From JALZVT01 sp039029135 (GTDB taxonomy: Bacteria; Pseudomonadota; Gammaproteobacteria; Pseudomonadales; Azotimanducaceae), in NCBI GenBank assembly GCA_039029135.1, contig JBCCGT010000016.1, positions 57,660 through 121,659 on the forward strand: a stretch of DNA of 64,000 bases. The letters run 5' to 3'. Below the pieces are notes generated by a model. The model saw nothing but the letters and a program-made list of their open reading frames with translations, did no database searches and was not told where the DNA came from. The position numbers and the translations under genes were made by a program. This document shows, one piece after another, positions 7,885 to 16,482 of the stretch (its first letter is position 1; each line of letters begins with the position of its first letter).

Positions 7885-8900
7885 CCGCCGAGCTCCTGAC
7901 TCACGCTGGCGAGCAGCTCGAGTCGCGCGGCCGCGCTGCCGTCGCTGATCGCGTCGCGCGCGCTGCTAACGCCGTCCGCAATGGAATCTGCGCGGCGGGC
8001 GGCATACAGCGCGGCGCCGGCGTTGTAGGCGACGATCGCGGCGGCCGGGCTGTCGACGTCACGCAGCGACTGGCGCACGAGGATCAGGCTCGACTCCGGA
8101 GAGTCGCTGACCAGACCGTCGAGCGGCTGGGCGCGCAGGCCCACGTCCTCTGGGCTGATCGTGTACTCGCGTATCTCGCCGTCGCTGAGTTCGATGACCC
8201 GGCTGGGTCCGGCAAGCGTCAGTTCATCCAGGCCGTCGCCGTGTACGCACAGCGCGCGCGTGCTGCCCAGCGTCCGCAGCACTTCGATGACGCGCTGTTG
8301 CCAGTCAGGGCTGAACACGCCGATGAGCTGATGCTGCGCGCCCGCTGGATTGGTGAGCGGCCCTAAGACGTTCATCAGAGTGCGCACGCGCAGCTCCCGT
8401 CGCGTCGGCGCGGCGTGGCGCATCGCGCTGTGATGGGCCTGGGCGAACATGAAGCCTACGCCGGCGCGCTCCACGCAGGTTGCGATGTCCTGCGGGGCTA
8501 GATCGAGCCGTACGCCGGCCGCCTCGAGCAGATCGGCGCTGCCCGACTTTGACGTCATGGCGCGGTTGCCGTGTTTGGCGACGTTGGCGCCGCACGCGGC
8601 GACCACGAACGCGCTGGCCGTGGATACGTTGAACAGCTTCGCACCACTGCCGCCGGTGCCGCAGGTATCGACGAGGTTGGGCAGATCGAGCTCGACCTTT
8701 AGCGACAGGGCGCGCATGGCCTCGGCGGCGCCGGCGAGCTCGTCGGCGGTCTCGCCCTTGACGCGCAGCGCCATCAACACACCGCCGAGCTGGGAAGGCG
8801 TCAGTTCGCCGCGCATGGCGGCGCCGAACAGCGCGCGGCTGTCGGCCTGGGTCAGATCGTTGCGGCTCGCGAGCGCGTCGAGTGCGGCGTAGATGTCCAT
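7881..8900 (-). CDS. trpD: Anthranilate phosphoribosyltransferase
   Basis: A 339-residue enzyme joining anthranilate and PRPP. The PRPP site DTCGTGGSGAKLFNVSTAS is intact, followed by CGANVAKHGNRAMTSKSGSA (substrate loop) and the HHSAMRHAAPTRRELRVRT region. The start is ATG 8900 (MDIYAALDALASRNDLTQ), which follows the trpG stop by 17 bases; the frame stays open far upstream through trpG, but that is not coding. Middle gene of trpG-trpD-trpC. Confidence 0.97.
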   Translation of the reverse strand: MDIYAALDALASRNDLTQADSRALFGAAMRGELTPSQLGGVLMALRVKGETADELAGAAEAMRALSLKVELDLPNLVDTCGTGGSGAKLFNVSTASAFVVAACGANVAKHGNRAMTSKSGSADLLEAAGVRLDLAPQDIATCVERAGVGFMFAQAHHSAMRHAAPTRRELRVRTLMNVLGPLTNPAGAQHQLIGVFSPDWQQRVIEVLRTLGSTRALCVHGDGLDELTLAGPSRVIELSDGEIREYTISPEDVGLRAQPLDGLVSDSPESSLILVRQSLRDVDSPAAAIVAYNAGAALYAARRADSIADGVSSARDAISDGSAAARLELLASVSQELGG

Positions 8901-8917
8901 GGGATGAGCTCCTGGCG

Positions 8918-9502
8918 CTATGACTCGCCGCGGGTGAGAAAATTGCGCAGCAGATCGTGGCCGCTGGGCGTCATGATCGACTCGGGATGAAACTGCAGGC
9001 CCTCGATAGGCTGTTCGCGATGCCGAAAGCCCATGATCTCGTCGATCTCGCCGTCCCGTTCCGTCCAGGCGGTAATCTCCAGACAGTCCGGCAGCGTGTC
9101 GCGGGCCACGATCAGCGAGTGGTAGCGCGTCGCGGGTAGCGGCGACGGCAGGCCCTCGAACACGCCCAGGCCGCCGTGATAGATGTCGCTGACCTTGCCG
9201 TGCATGACGTCGTGGGCGCGCACGACGTCGCCACCGAACACCTGGCCGATGCTCTGATGACCGAGACAGATGCCGAACAGCGGAATCTTGCCGCCGAAAT
9301 GTTGTACGACGGCCATCGAGATGCCGGCCTCGTTCGGCGTGCAGGGCCCCGGTGACAGCACGATCTTCTCGGGAGCCAATTGTTCGATCTCGGCGATAGT
9401 GATCTCGTCGTTGCGGTGCACGACCACGTCGGCGCCGAGCTCGCCGAGGTATTGGACGATGTTGTAGGTAAAGGAGTCGTAGTTGTCGATCATCAGCAGC
9501 AT
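8918..9502 (-). CDS. trpG: Anthranilate/aminodeoxychorismate synthase glutamine amidotransferase subunit
   Basis: A 194-residue class I amidotransferase that supplies ammonia to TrpE (and possibly to PabB). The triad is visible: Cys in FGICLGHQSIGQVFGG, and His and Glu in GLQFHPESIMTPSGHDLLRN. The N-terminus LLMIDNYDSFTYNIVQYLGE is typical. It leads trpG-trpD-trpC. TrpE is encoded 2.3 kb away, as in Pseudomonas, so subunit levels are not set by one mRNA. Confidence 0.96.
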   Translation of the reverse strand: MLLMIDNYDSFTYNIVQYLGELGADVVVHRNDEITIAEIEQLAPEKIVLSPGPCTPNEAGISMAVVQHFGGKIPLFGICLGHQSIGQVFGGDVVRAHDVMHGKVSDIYHGGLGVFEGLPSPLPATRYHSLIVARDTLPDCLEITAWTERDGEIDEIMGFRHREQPIEGLQFHPESIMTPSGHDLLRNFLTRGES

Positions 9503-9806
9503 GGGACGGGTCCTTCGCAGCGGCCGACAAAGTCAAGTCGGCGCCTGGTGTTTGCGGGGGCGACGCGCAAGGCGCCGGGCAAGATCCGGGTTTAGTCCAG
9601 GCGACGCCAAAGGCGTCCGGGAAGCGGCTGTACGCGGCGGCGCGGCAACGCGAGGGTTGCCGCATCAGCGTCAGCGATGGTCGAAGAGTAGATCACGGTT
9701 GCAGTGTACACCGCGGCGGCCGCGTCTCAAGACCGCGCCGCATCGGCACGTCCAGGTCAGCGCCCCGTATCGGGGCAGGCGGGAAGACCGGCCTTCAGAA
9801 GGGTGC
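9503..9806. other. Leader region upstream of trpG, no gene seen
   Basis: This stretch has no supported gene. It has potential RNA structure: a perfect GACGCC-AAA-GGCGTC hairpin (9603-9617) and distant CGGCGCC/GGCGCCG arms further left. I looked for a tryptophan-rich leader peptide reading toward trpG and found no tandem Trp codons, so classical attenuation is not supported. Confidence 0.45.
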
Positions 9807-10109
9807 CTAGTGTCCGTTGCGGACGCGCAGGCGGGACGCTCGGGCCCGCTTGCGGCCAGGTTGATTCGGGTCGTCTATACCGGGCGCCTGCCAGGCGATG
9901 GCGCCGCACCAGTCCTCCAGCTCCATGTCAGCGACGGTGAGCTGGCCATAGGCAGAGAACCAGACGCGGGACGCCTGGGCGCGGCGAAAGAAATAGTCCG
10001 CGGTGCGTTCGTCGCCGCCAAGCACGTCGGCCTGACGTGCGCAGGCCTCGAACAGCGCGTGGCGCTGGATGTCGTTGAGTTCCGGCTTGGCGGGTAGCGC
10101 GTTGGGCAT
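9807..10109 (-). CDS. Hypothetical protein (100 residues)
   Basis: Not recognised. It starts MPNALPAKPELNDIQRHAL and contains many aromatic residues in the middle (YFFRRAQASRVWFSAYGQL, MELEDWCGAIAWQAPG), ending in a basic tail (GRKRARASRLRVRNGH). There is no signal peptide or membrane span. It lies 12 bases after the coiled-coil protein gene on the same strand, so it is probably the last gene of the OmpA/coiled-coil operon. The composition is protein-like and there is no better frame here. Confidence 0.55.
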   Translation of the reverse strand: MPNALPAKPELNDIQRHALFEACARQADVLGGDERTADYFFRRAQASRVWFSAYGQLTVADMELEDWCGAIAWQAPGIDDPNQPGRKRARASRLRVRNGH

Positions 10110-10121
10110 GGCTATCGGGTC

Positions 10122-10886
10122 TCAGGCAGTGGCGATGTCGTCGCCGGGCGTGGGATCACCTTCCTTGTATTCCTGCAGTTCGCGCAGGATTCGTTCGTTG
10201 GCGAGGCGCGCGAGTTCGAGCTGCTGGTTCAGCACGGTTACGGTTTTCTCGTTGCTGTCGCAGCGCGCCTGCAGCGCTTCGAGCTGATCGCGCAGCTCCG
10301 CCGCCTGGTCTTTATCGGCGTCGGGCGCGCCGAGATCGGCGTCCAGGAATTCGCTCTCGGAGATGCCGCCGTCCTCTTCGCCGCTGTTCTGCACGTCATC
10401 GTCGGCAGAGAACGGATCGTTTAGCGACGGATCGCCGTCTTCTTCGAAGATGTCGGAGATGTCCGAGAGAAACTCGTCGTCGCTCTGCAGCTCTTCGTCA
10501 TCAATCTCGAGACCGGCGTCGTCCGGCAGATCCAGCAGCGGCTCGTCGTCGTCCTGCGCGTGCGATTGCAGCTCGGTTTCCAGGTCGATGATTCGCTGCT
10601 GTAGTTCGGCAATTTGGCGCTCGTGCTCGGCGTCGTCGGCCGGCTGCGAAAAGCCCGGCTGCTCGCGCAGCTCGATCATCTTTTCTTCCAGCCGGCGGAT
10701 CTGCAGGTCGCGATTTGCGACCTCGCCCTCCAGCGCGGGTATCTTCTTCTTGGTGTCCAGCACCACCGAGTTCAGCTCGCGGCGCAGCTTGCGCGCGCGC
10801 CGATGCTGCAGCAACCAGCCCATCGCGAATCCCGTGATCAGCGCACCGGTGAGGTACGCCACCATCTTGGTGGCCAGATACATCAT
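10122..10886 (-). CDS. Membrane-anchored acidic coiled-coil protein
   Basis: 254 residues of unknown function. Residues about 5-25 (TKMVAYLTGALITGFAMGWL) form one membrane span, followed by a basic stretch RRARKLRRELN, so the rest is probably cytoplasmic. Residues about 45-110 are heptad-like coiled coil (EGEVANRDLQIRRLEEKMIE and ERQIAELQQRIIDLETELQ). The middle is very acidic (DDDEPLLDLPDD, SDISDIFEEDGD), and a second coiled coil (AELRDQLEALQARCDS) ends the protein. Its start ATG ATG overlaps the OmpA-family gene stop, so the two are coupled. It may link the inner membrane to a cytoplasmic partner while the OmpA protein contacts the wall. Confidence 0.75.
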   Translation of the reverse strand: MMYLATKMVAYLTGALITGFAMGWLLQHRRARKLRRELNSVVLDTKKKIPALEGEVANRDLQIRRLEEKMIELREQPGFSQPADDAEHERQIAELQQRIIDLETELQSHAQDDDEPLLDLPDDAGLEIDDEELQSDDEFLSDISDIFEEDGDPSLNDPFSADDDVQNSGEEDGGISESEFLDADLGAPDADKDQAAELRDQLEALQARCDSNEKTVTVLNQQLELARLANERILRELQEYKEGDPTPGDDIATA

Positions 10887-11548
10887 GAATTCTTCTCCAG
10901 CACCACGAACTCCACGCGTTGGTTGCCTAGCCGTCCTTGTTCGGATTCGTTGTCGTAGATCGGCACGCTGGAGCCGTGGCCCACGGTACTCAGCATGTCG
11001 GGATCGACGCCGTGCCGGGTCAGGTAGCTGCGCACGGCGGTCGCACGCAGGTCGCTCAGTACTTGTTCAGATCCGCGCGAGCCGCCGTCGGCGGTGTGCG
11101 CATCGATGCGCACGTCGTCTTCGCAGTTGCGCAGCACCTCTGCCACCATCTTCAGCAGGAAGTGGCTGTTCTCGCTAATAACGTCGCGGTCGGGTTCGAA
11201 CTGGACGCGCTCGTAAGTCAGCATGGTGTCCAGCCGACCCTGGCAGTCGTTGTGACGACCGGCGAGGAGGATCTCGTTTTCGATCTTGCCCGCGCCGGGA
11301 ATCGCGGCGGCCATCGATTCCGCGCGCTGGTAAGCACGGGAGTCGGGCACGTAGCCGCGCAGCGTGATGTCCTGGCCCTCGACCGCGGCCGCCGTCCACG
11401 CGAGATCCTGGCCGTCCTCGGCGATTTGCTCCGCGCGCTGCGTGATCTCTGCCTCGACGCGCGGCGCGGCTTCAGTGACGGTCATCCAGGCGAGCGCCGC
11501 AAAGCAGCAGGTGCCCGCCGCGATGATATTGAAACGCGAAGTTTCCAT
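10883..11548 (-). CDS. Exported protein with BON-like and OmpA C-terminal domains
   Basis: 221 residues. An N-terminal hydrophobic segment (FNIIAAGTCCFAALAWMTV) is a signal peptide or anchor. Residues about 32-95 resemble a BON domain (VEGQDITLRGYVPDSRAY, IPGAGKIENEILL). Residues about 105-220 are an OmpA-like peptidoglycan-binding domain: YERVQFEPDRDVISENSHFL, DDVRIDAHTADGGSRG, SDLRATAVRSYLTRHGVDP and GNQRVEFVVLE. It should bind peptidoglycan in the periplasm. It is the first gene of a three-gene operon with the coiled-coil protein, inserted between trpE and trpG. Confidence 0.85.
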   Translation of the reverse strand: METSRFNIIAAGTCCFAALAWMTVTEAAPRVEAEITQRAEQIAEDGQDLAWTAAAVEGQDITLRGYVPDSRAYQRAESMAAAIPGAGKIENEILLAGRHNDCQGRLDTMLTYERVQFEPDRDVISENSHFLLKMVAEVLRNCEDDVRIDAHTADGGSRGSEQVLSDLRATAVRSYLTRHGVDPDMLSTVGHGSSVPIYDNESEQGRLGNQRVEFVVLEKNS

Positions 11549-11843
11549 TTCGGTGTCGACTATCCAGCAGTTTGGTTAGCGCAAAGAGCGCTTTTCCTTA
11601 TTGTCTAGCGACTTAGGTTTAGACGCTGCGGCAGGAGTCACGATTCGCTGAGCGCCTGTGCGCACGGCGTGCGTGCGAGACGGCCGGCTGATGGATGAGG
11701 CGAGAGTTTTGAGCGGTGCTTGACCGGCAACCGCGAAAATGTCGATTGGCGCAGAGCGGACCTGCGCTATGCGTCACAAAGTCGGCGCGTCGCGCGACCG
11801 GCGCACTGAGTCGGCCCGTGAGCGCCCGGTGTTCGATCCGCGT

Positions 11844-13370
11844 CTAGTCTTCCGGCTGCTGCAGTATCAGTCGATTCTCGGCGAGCGCCGCGGCGCGGAA
11901 TATCGCCCGTCCCTTGTTCATCGACTCTTTCCATTCCAGCCGACTCACTGAGTCGGCAACCACGCCGCCGCCGGCGGCGATGTACAGGGTGCCGTCCTGG
12001 ATCACCGCGGGACGAATCGCGATCGCGGTGTCCATGTTGCCGTTCCAGCCGATGTAGCCCACCGCCCCGCCGTATACGCCGCGCTTGCTGGGCTCCAGCT
12101 CGTCGATGATCTCCATCGCGCGGACCTTCGGGGCGCCCGACAGCGTGCCGACGGGAAGCGTTGCGCGCAGCACGTCGAAGCAGGTGGCACCCGGCTTCAG
12201 CGTTGCCTCGACGTTGCTCGAGATATGCATCACGTGCGAATAGCGCTCGATAACAAACTGCTCGGTCACCTCGACCGTCCCCGTCTCGGCGATGCGGCCG
12301 ACGTCGTTGCGCGCGAGGTCGATCAGCATCAGGTGTTCGGCGCGTTCCTTGGGATCGGCGAGCAACTCCTCTTCAAGCGCCTTGTCCTCGCTGGCGGTGT
12401 GGCCGCGTCGTCGCGTGCCGGCCAGCGGTCTGTTCGTGACGCGGCCATCCTCGACTCGCGCCAGGATCTCTGGCGACGAGCTGACGATCTGAAAGCCATC
12501 CAGGTCCATGAAGTACATGTACGGCGACGGGTTCAGGTGTCGCAGCGCGCGGTACATCTCGATCGGCTCGGCGTTGAACGGCAGGCTCATGCGCTGGGCC
12601 AGCACCACCTGCATGACGTCGCCCGCTCTGATGTATTCGCGGATGTTCTCGACGGCGTTCTTGAATCGTTCCTCGCCGAATTCGCTTGCGAAATCGCTTT
12701 CCTCGACGCGTTGATTCGCCTGGCTGGGCGCGGGCGGCGTCAGCGGCTCCTGCAGGGTCCGCGCGCGCTTCGTCAGCCTTTCGATCGTGTCATCGTAAAT
12801 GTTGGGCTGCTGCGGATCGACCAACGATATGAGCTGCATCGTGCCGCGCAGGTTGTCGAAGATGACGATCTCATCGCTGACCATCAGCAGTATGTCGGGC
12901 GTGCCTATCGGATCGGGCGGCGCCGAGTCGCGCAGCCGCTTCTCGACGTAGCGCACGGTGTCGTAGCCGAAGTAGCCGACGAGACCGCCGCAGAAACGCG
13001 GCAGGTCCGGCAGCTCCGGCACGCGATAGCGAGCGTGGAACGATTCGACGAACGCAATCGGATCGCTGGCCGTGTGATGCTCCGTTTCCTCGCCGTCCAC
13101 CAGCACGGATATCTCGCTGCCGCGGATGCTGACCACGGTGCGCGCAGGCAGCCCGATGATGGAGTAACGCCCCCACTTCTCTCCGCCCTGCGCAGATTCC
13201 AGCAGGTAGGAATAGGGTCCGGAGGCGAGTTTTAGATAGACGGATAGCGGTGTGTCGAGATCCGCCAGCACCTCGTGCACGATCGGCACGCGGTTGAAGC
13301 CCTGCTCCGCAAGGCGCCGCAGATCGTCGGCGCCGCGCGCGCCGCCCCGGATGTCATCGGTCTCAGGCAT
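11844..13370 (-). CDS. trpE: Anthranilate synthase component I
   Basis: 508 residues from ATG 13370 (MPETDDIRGGARGADDLRRL). It converts chorismate to anthranilate with TrpG. Chorismate-binding motifs are present: FEILARVEDGRVTNRPLAGT-type segment, GTRRRGHTASEDKALEEELL, AEHLMLIDLARNDVGRI, LPVGTLSGAPKVRAMEIIDE and GVYGGAVGYIGWNGNMDTAI. The N-terminal feedback element appears as LLESAQGGEKWGRYSIIG. The start overlaps the gph stop by eight bases, so it is translated with gph and rpe. The 295 bases between its stop and the OmpA-family gene hold no gene I can support. Confidence 0.96.
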   Translation of the reverse strand: MPETDDIRGGARGADDLRRLAEQGFNRVPIVHEVLADLDTPLSVYLKLASGPYSYLLESAQGGEKWGRYSIIGLPARTVVSIRGSEISVLVDGEETEHHTASDPIAFVESFHARYRVPELPDLPRFCGGLVGYFGYDTVRYVEKRLRDSAPPDPIGTPDILLMVSDEIVIFDNLRGTMQLISLVDPQQPNIYDDTIERLTKRARTLQEPLTPPAPSQANQRVEESDFASEFGEERFKNAVENIREYIRAGDVMQVVLAQRMSLPFNAEPIEMYRALRHLNPSPYMYFMDLDGFQIVSSSPEILARVEDGRVTNRPLAGTRRRGHTASEDKALEEELLADPKERAEHLMLIDLARNDVGRIAETGTVEVTEQFVIERYSHVMHISSNVEATLKPGATCFDVLRATLPVGTLSGAPKVRAMEIIDELEPSKRGVYGGAVGYIGWNGNMDTAIAIRPAVIQDGTLYIAAGGGVVADSVSRLEWKESMNKGRAIFRAAALAENRLILQQPED

Positions 13371-14034
13371 GGCTGTTGAGCAGTATGTCCGCGAGTGAAT
13401 TGATGACGGCATCGGCGCCTAGATCCTCAGCCGGTATGCCGTTGTTGTAGCCGTCGCGCACGACGACGACGTCGCAGCCCGCCGCGCGCGCGCAGCCAAC
13501 GTCGGGGCTGGCATCGCCGACGAACAGCGCATCGTTCGGCGCGACGCCCAGGGCCGCGCAGGCGACGAGCGCCGGATCCGCGGCCGGTTTCGAGTGGGGC
13601 ACCGTATCGCTGCAGACGATGCTGCTGAAGTACGGGCTAAGCGCGAGTTCGTCCAGCACCCGCCGTGTCAGGCGATCGTACTTGTTGGTCACCACGGCCA
13701 ATCCTTTGCCGCGCTCATGCAACGCCGCAAGCGTCTCGACGGTCTGCGGGAACGGTCGCGAATGCACCGCGATGTTGCGTTCGTAGTAGTCGAGAAAGGT
13801 GTCGAGCATAGGCTCGTGGTCGACGTCCTGACGCCCGTGATGATCCAGCGCGCGGCGCAGCAGCGCGCGCGAACCCATGCCAACGAAGTCGCGGGTTTGC
13901 GCCGGCTCGACCGTGGGGTGGCCGCTGTTGCTCAGGGTGAAGTTCAGCGCGGCGTGAATGTCCGGTGCGCTGTCGACGAGCGTGCCGTCGAGATCGAACA
14001 GATACGCCGGATAGTCGCGGAGGCAGAAGTGCAT
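13363..14034 (-). CDS. gph: Phosphoglycolate phosphatase
   Basis: A 223-residue HAD-superfamily phosphatase from ATG 14034 (MHFCLRDYPAYLFDLDGTLV). HAD motif I is FDLDGTLVDS, motif II lies in GLAVVTNKYDR, the motif III lysine is in PHSKPAADPALV and motif IV is LFVGDASPDVGCARAAG. It removes 2-phosphoglycolate arising from DNA repair. The rpe-gph-trpE order is conserved in pseudomonads; overlap with trpE makes it part of the same transcript. Confidence 0.92.
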   Translation of the reverse strand: MHFCLRDYPAYLFDLDGTLVDSAPDIHAALNFTLSNSGHPTVEPAQTRDFVGMGSRALLRRALDHHGRQDVDHEPMLDTFLDYYERNIAVHSRPFPQTVETLAALHERGKGLAVVTNKYDRLTRRVLDELALSPYFSSIVCSDTVPHSKPAADPALVACAALGVAPNDALFVGDASPDVGCARAAGCDVVVVRDGYNNGIPAEDLGADAVINSLADILLNSHA

Positions 14035-14044
14035 CGGTCTGGCG

Positions 14045-14713
14045 CTAGGTGACGCTGGCGAGTTCCGCCCGCATCCTGGCGATCGTCGCCGCGTAGTCGT
14101 CGGCCCCGAATATCGCCGAGCCGGCGACAAAGGTGTCGGCGCCGGCCTCTGCGGCCTGCGCGATATTGTCGATCTTGATACCGCCGTCGACCTGCAGGCG
14201 AATGTCGCGGCCGCTGGCCTCGATCAGCTCGCGCGCTTCGCGCAGCTTGTCGAGGCTGCTGGGGATGAACGACTGACCGCCGAAGCCCGGATTCACTGAC
14301 ATGATCAGCACCAGATCGATCATGTCGATCACTTCCGCCAGTACCGCGAGCGGCGTTGCGGGATTGAACACCAGCCCGGCCTGCTTGCCGCCGTCCGCGA
14401 TGGCCTGCAGCGTTCGGTGCAGGTGCTCTGTCGACTCTGGGTGCACGGTGATGATATCCGCGCCGCTGTCGATGAAGTCGTCGATCAGCCGATCGACCGG
14501 CTTCACCATCAGGTGAACGTCGATCGGCGCCGTCACGCCGTAGCGGCGCAGCGAATCCAGCACCAGCGACCCGATCGTCAGGTTGGGCACATAGTGGTTG
14601 TCCATGACATCGAAATGGATCATGTCGGCGCCGGCCGCCAACACCGCGTCGACCTCTTCGCCGAGGCGGGCGAAATCGGCGGCGAGAATGGACGGGGCGA
14701 TCCAGGGTTCCAT
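14045..14713 (-). CDS. rpe: Ribulose-phosphate 3-epimerase
   Basis: A 222-residue pentose phosphate enzyme interconverting ribulose-5-P and xylulose-5-P. ATG 14713 gives the canonical start MEPWIAPSILAADFARLGEE. Metal/catalytic motifs follow: DMIHFDVMDNHYVPNLTIG, IDVHLMVKPVDRLIDDF, VLIMSVNPGFGGQSFIPS and the phosphate loop LQVDGGIKIDNIAQAAEAGA. It lies 43 bases after murU on the same strand and ten bases before gph. Confidence 0.97.
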   Translation of the reverse strand: MEPWIAPSILAADFARLGEEVDAVLAAGADMIHFDVMDNHYVPNLTIGSLVLDSLRRYGVTAPIDVHLMVKPVDRLIDDFIDSGADIITVHPESTEHLHRTLQAIADGGKQAGLVFNPATPLAVLAEVIDMIDLVLIMSVNPGFGGQSFIPSSLDKLREARELIEASGRDIRLQVDGGIKIDNIAQAAEAGADTFVAGSAIFGADDYAATIARMRAELASVT

Positions 14714-14756
14714 GGGGCAACTTGCTCGGGCGGCGCGGGGCGGCATTGTCGCAGAT

Positions 14757-15425
14757 TCAGGCGCCGCGGGCGCGACGCAGTTGGGCGGGCGTGCCGATGT
14801 CGATCCACTCGCCGTAGAACGCCTGACCGGAGAGGCGGCCGGCGGCGGCGGCGACAAACAGCGGCTCGCGCAGCGAATGTCGCCCGGTGCGGTCGCCGAT
14901 CAGTCCGCAGGTCATCGCGCTGATGCCGCAGTACACCCATGTCCTGTCGGCAACCGCCTGCGGACGGTGCACGCGCCGGTGGGCGAGCGCGAAGTCGCCC
15001 TCGTCGCGCTGCGCCGCTGTCGCCGGTGTCAGCACGAGGTGCGCGTCGACGTGCGGACCCGGCGTGGGCAGCGCGGCGAAGTCGAAGTCGGTCCAGATGT
15101 CGCCGTTGATCAGCGCGAACGGCGCCTCGCCCAGCAGATCCCGCGCGTAGGCCAGCGCGCCGCCGGTCTCCAGCGGCTCGGGCTCGCGGCTGTAGACGAT
15201 CTCTACGCCGAAGCGGGAGCCATCGCCCAGCGCGGCCTCGATCATCTGGCCCAGGTGAAACAAATTGATGACGACGCGCTCGTATCCGGCTGCCGCGAGC
15301 GCAACAACCTGGCGCTCGATCAACGGCTGGCCGTGCACGTCGAGCAGCGGCTTCGGTAGTTCGTCGGTTAGCGGTGCGAGCCGGCTGCCGCGGCCCGCGG
15401 CGAGAATCATCGCCGTGGTCAGCAC
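14757..15425 (-). CDS. murU: N-acetylmuramate alpha-1-phosphate uridylyltransferase
   Basis: A 222-residue sugar-nucleotide transferase in the cell-wall recycling bypass, making UDP-MurNAc from MurNAc-1-P. N-terminal signature: AMILAAGRGSRLAPLTDELP followed by KPLL. GDIWTDFDF is the metal-binding strand and FYGEWIDIGTPAQLRRA the C-terminal motif. GTG 15425 gives MLTTAMILAAG, the usual family start; ATG at 15410 would cut into the first strand. It overlaps amgK by seven bases, the standard amgK-murU pair. Confidence 0.9.
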   Translation of the reverse strand: MLTTAMILAAGRGSRLAPLTDELPKPLLDVHGQPLIERQVVALAAAGYERVVINLFHLGQMIEAALGDGSRFGVEIVYSREPEPLETGGALAYARDLLGEAPFALINGDIWTDFDFAALPTPGPHVDAHLVLTPATAAQRDEGDFALAHRRVHRPQAVADRTWVYCGISAMTCGLIGDRTGRHSLREPLFVAAAAGRLSGQAFYGEWIDIGTPAQLRRARGA

Positions 15426-16384
15426 GAGCGCGCCGCCACCCACCGCCGCGCGTTCGGTGCGAGCGTCGCCTCCAACCATTCGCCCAGTCGGCGCAGCGGC
15501 GCCGAGTCCTGGCGCGCGCACAGCGAAATCGTGCAGGCGAGCACGTCGTCGATGTAGCGGAGGTGCGTGGTCTTGTCGTCGCGGCTCGCCAGGCGCGCGA
15601 AGATGCCCACCGCCTTCAGCTGGCGCTGGATCGCCAGGCGCTCCATGCGCCAGGATTCGCTCGGCGCATGCCGCGCGATCGTGTCGTCGTCGAAGCGCCA
15701 ATAGCAGTCGTACAACAGCGATGCGCGATCGTAGTGTTCCGGCCCGATGAGCGCGTCCTGAAAATCTACGACCCCGACGCTGTCGTCGGCGCGCAGCAGC
15801 AGATTGCGGCAGTGAAAGTCGCGGTGCACGAACACCTGTTCCTGATCCGCGGCGTTGGCGAGCAGCCCTTCGCGCGCCGGCTCGAACAGCGCATCAGGCA
15901 GCGCGCTGTCGGTCGGCCGCACGAGCCAGTCGATGCAGATGTCCAGCTCGTCGCTCAGCCGCGCCGGGGTGTAGTCGGGCACGGCGTCGGTCGGCAGAGC
16001 GCGCAGCTGCGCGAGGGTCGCCTCTGCGGCGTCCAAGCAGCGCTGGGCATCGCCCGCGGCGTACAGATCACCGAAGTGGCGGCTGCCGAGGTCGGTCAAC
16101 AGCAGCAGACCGGCATCGACATCGTGCGCGAGTATGTCGGGCACGCCGACGCCGTGGCGGGCCAGCAGCTCGGCTACCGCGACGAACGCGGCGTTGTTTT
16201 CCGTAGCGGGCGGCGAGCACATCAGGACGCGCGTGGTCGCGCCTGCGTGGACGCGAAAAAACAGGCGCGTGCTCGCCTCCACGGCCAGTGGCTCGATGCG
16301 GTCCGCCGGCGATTCGGCGTGGCGCTCCAGGGTCTTGTCCAGCCACGCCGCGGCGGCGGGCGGCAGCGTTGCGTTTGCGGTCAT
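15419..16384 (-). CDS. amgK: N-acetylmuramate/N-acetylglucosamine anomeric kinase
   Basis: A 321-residue aminoglycoside-phosphotransferase-fold kinase from ATG 16384 (MTANATLPPAAAAWLDKTLE). The Brenner motif HRDFHCRNLLLR and the metal motif VGVVDFQDALIGPEHYDRAS are clear. It phosphorylates MurNAc at C1; together with MurU this bypasses de novo UDP-MurNAc synthesis, the route linked to intrinsic fosfomycin tolerance in Pseudomonas. It is divergent from lptD with a 98-base gap, as in Pseudomonas. Confidence 0.9.
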   Translation of the reverse strand: MTANATLPPAAAAWLDKTLERHAESPADRIEPLAVEASTRLFFRVHAGATTRVLMCSPPATENNAAFVAVAELLARHGVGVPDILAHDVDAGLLLLTDLGSRHFGDLYAAGDAQRCLDAAEATLAQLRALPTDAVPDYTPARLSDELDICIDWLVRPTDSALPDALFEPAREGLLANAADQEQVFVHRDFHCRNLLLRADDSVGVVDFQDALIGPEHYDRASLLYDCYWRFDDDTIARHAPSESWRMERLAIQRQLKAVGIFARLASRDDKTTHLRYIDDVLACTISLCARQDSAPLRRLGEWLEATLAPNARRWVAARSC

Positions 16385-16482
16385 GCGCGCATCATAGCCG
16401 CGCGCCGGTGATTTGCCCCAGGCCATCCCTGCCCCTACCATCGCCCGCTTCACAGCCATCCTCCCTCACCAGCCAACCCGAC

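Noticed and set aside
9503..9806. Tryptophan attenuator upstream of trpG
   Set aside because: Hairpins exist but there is no leader peptide with tandem Trp codons reading toward trpG.
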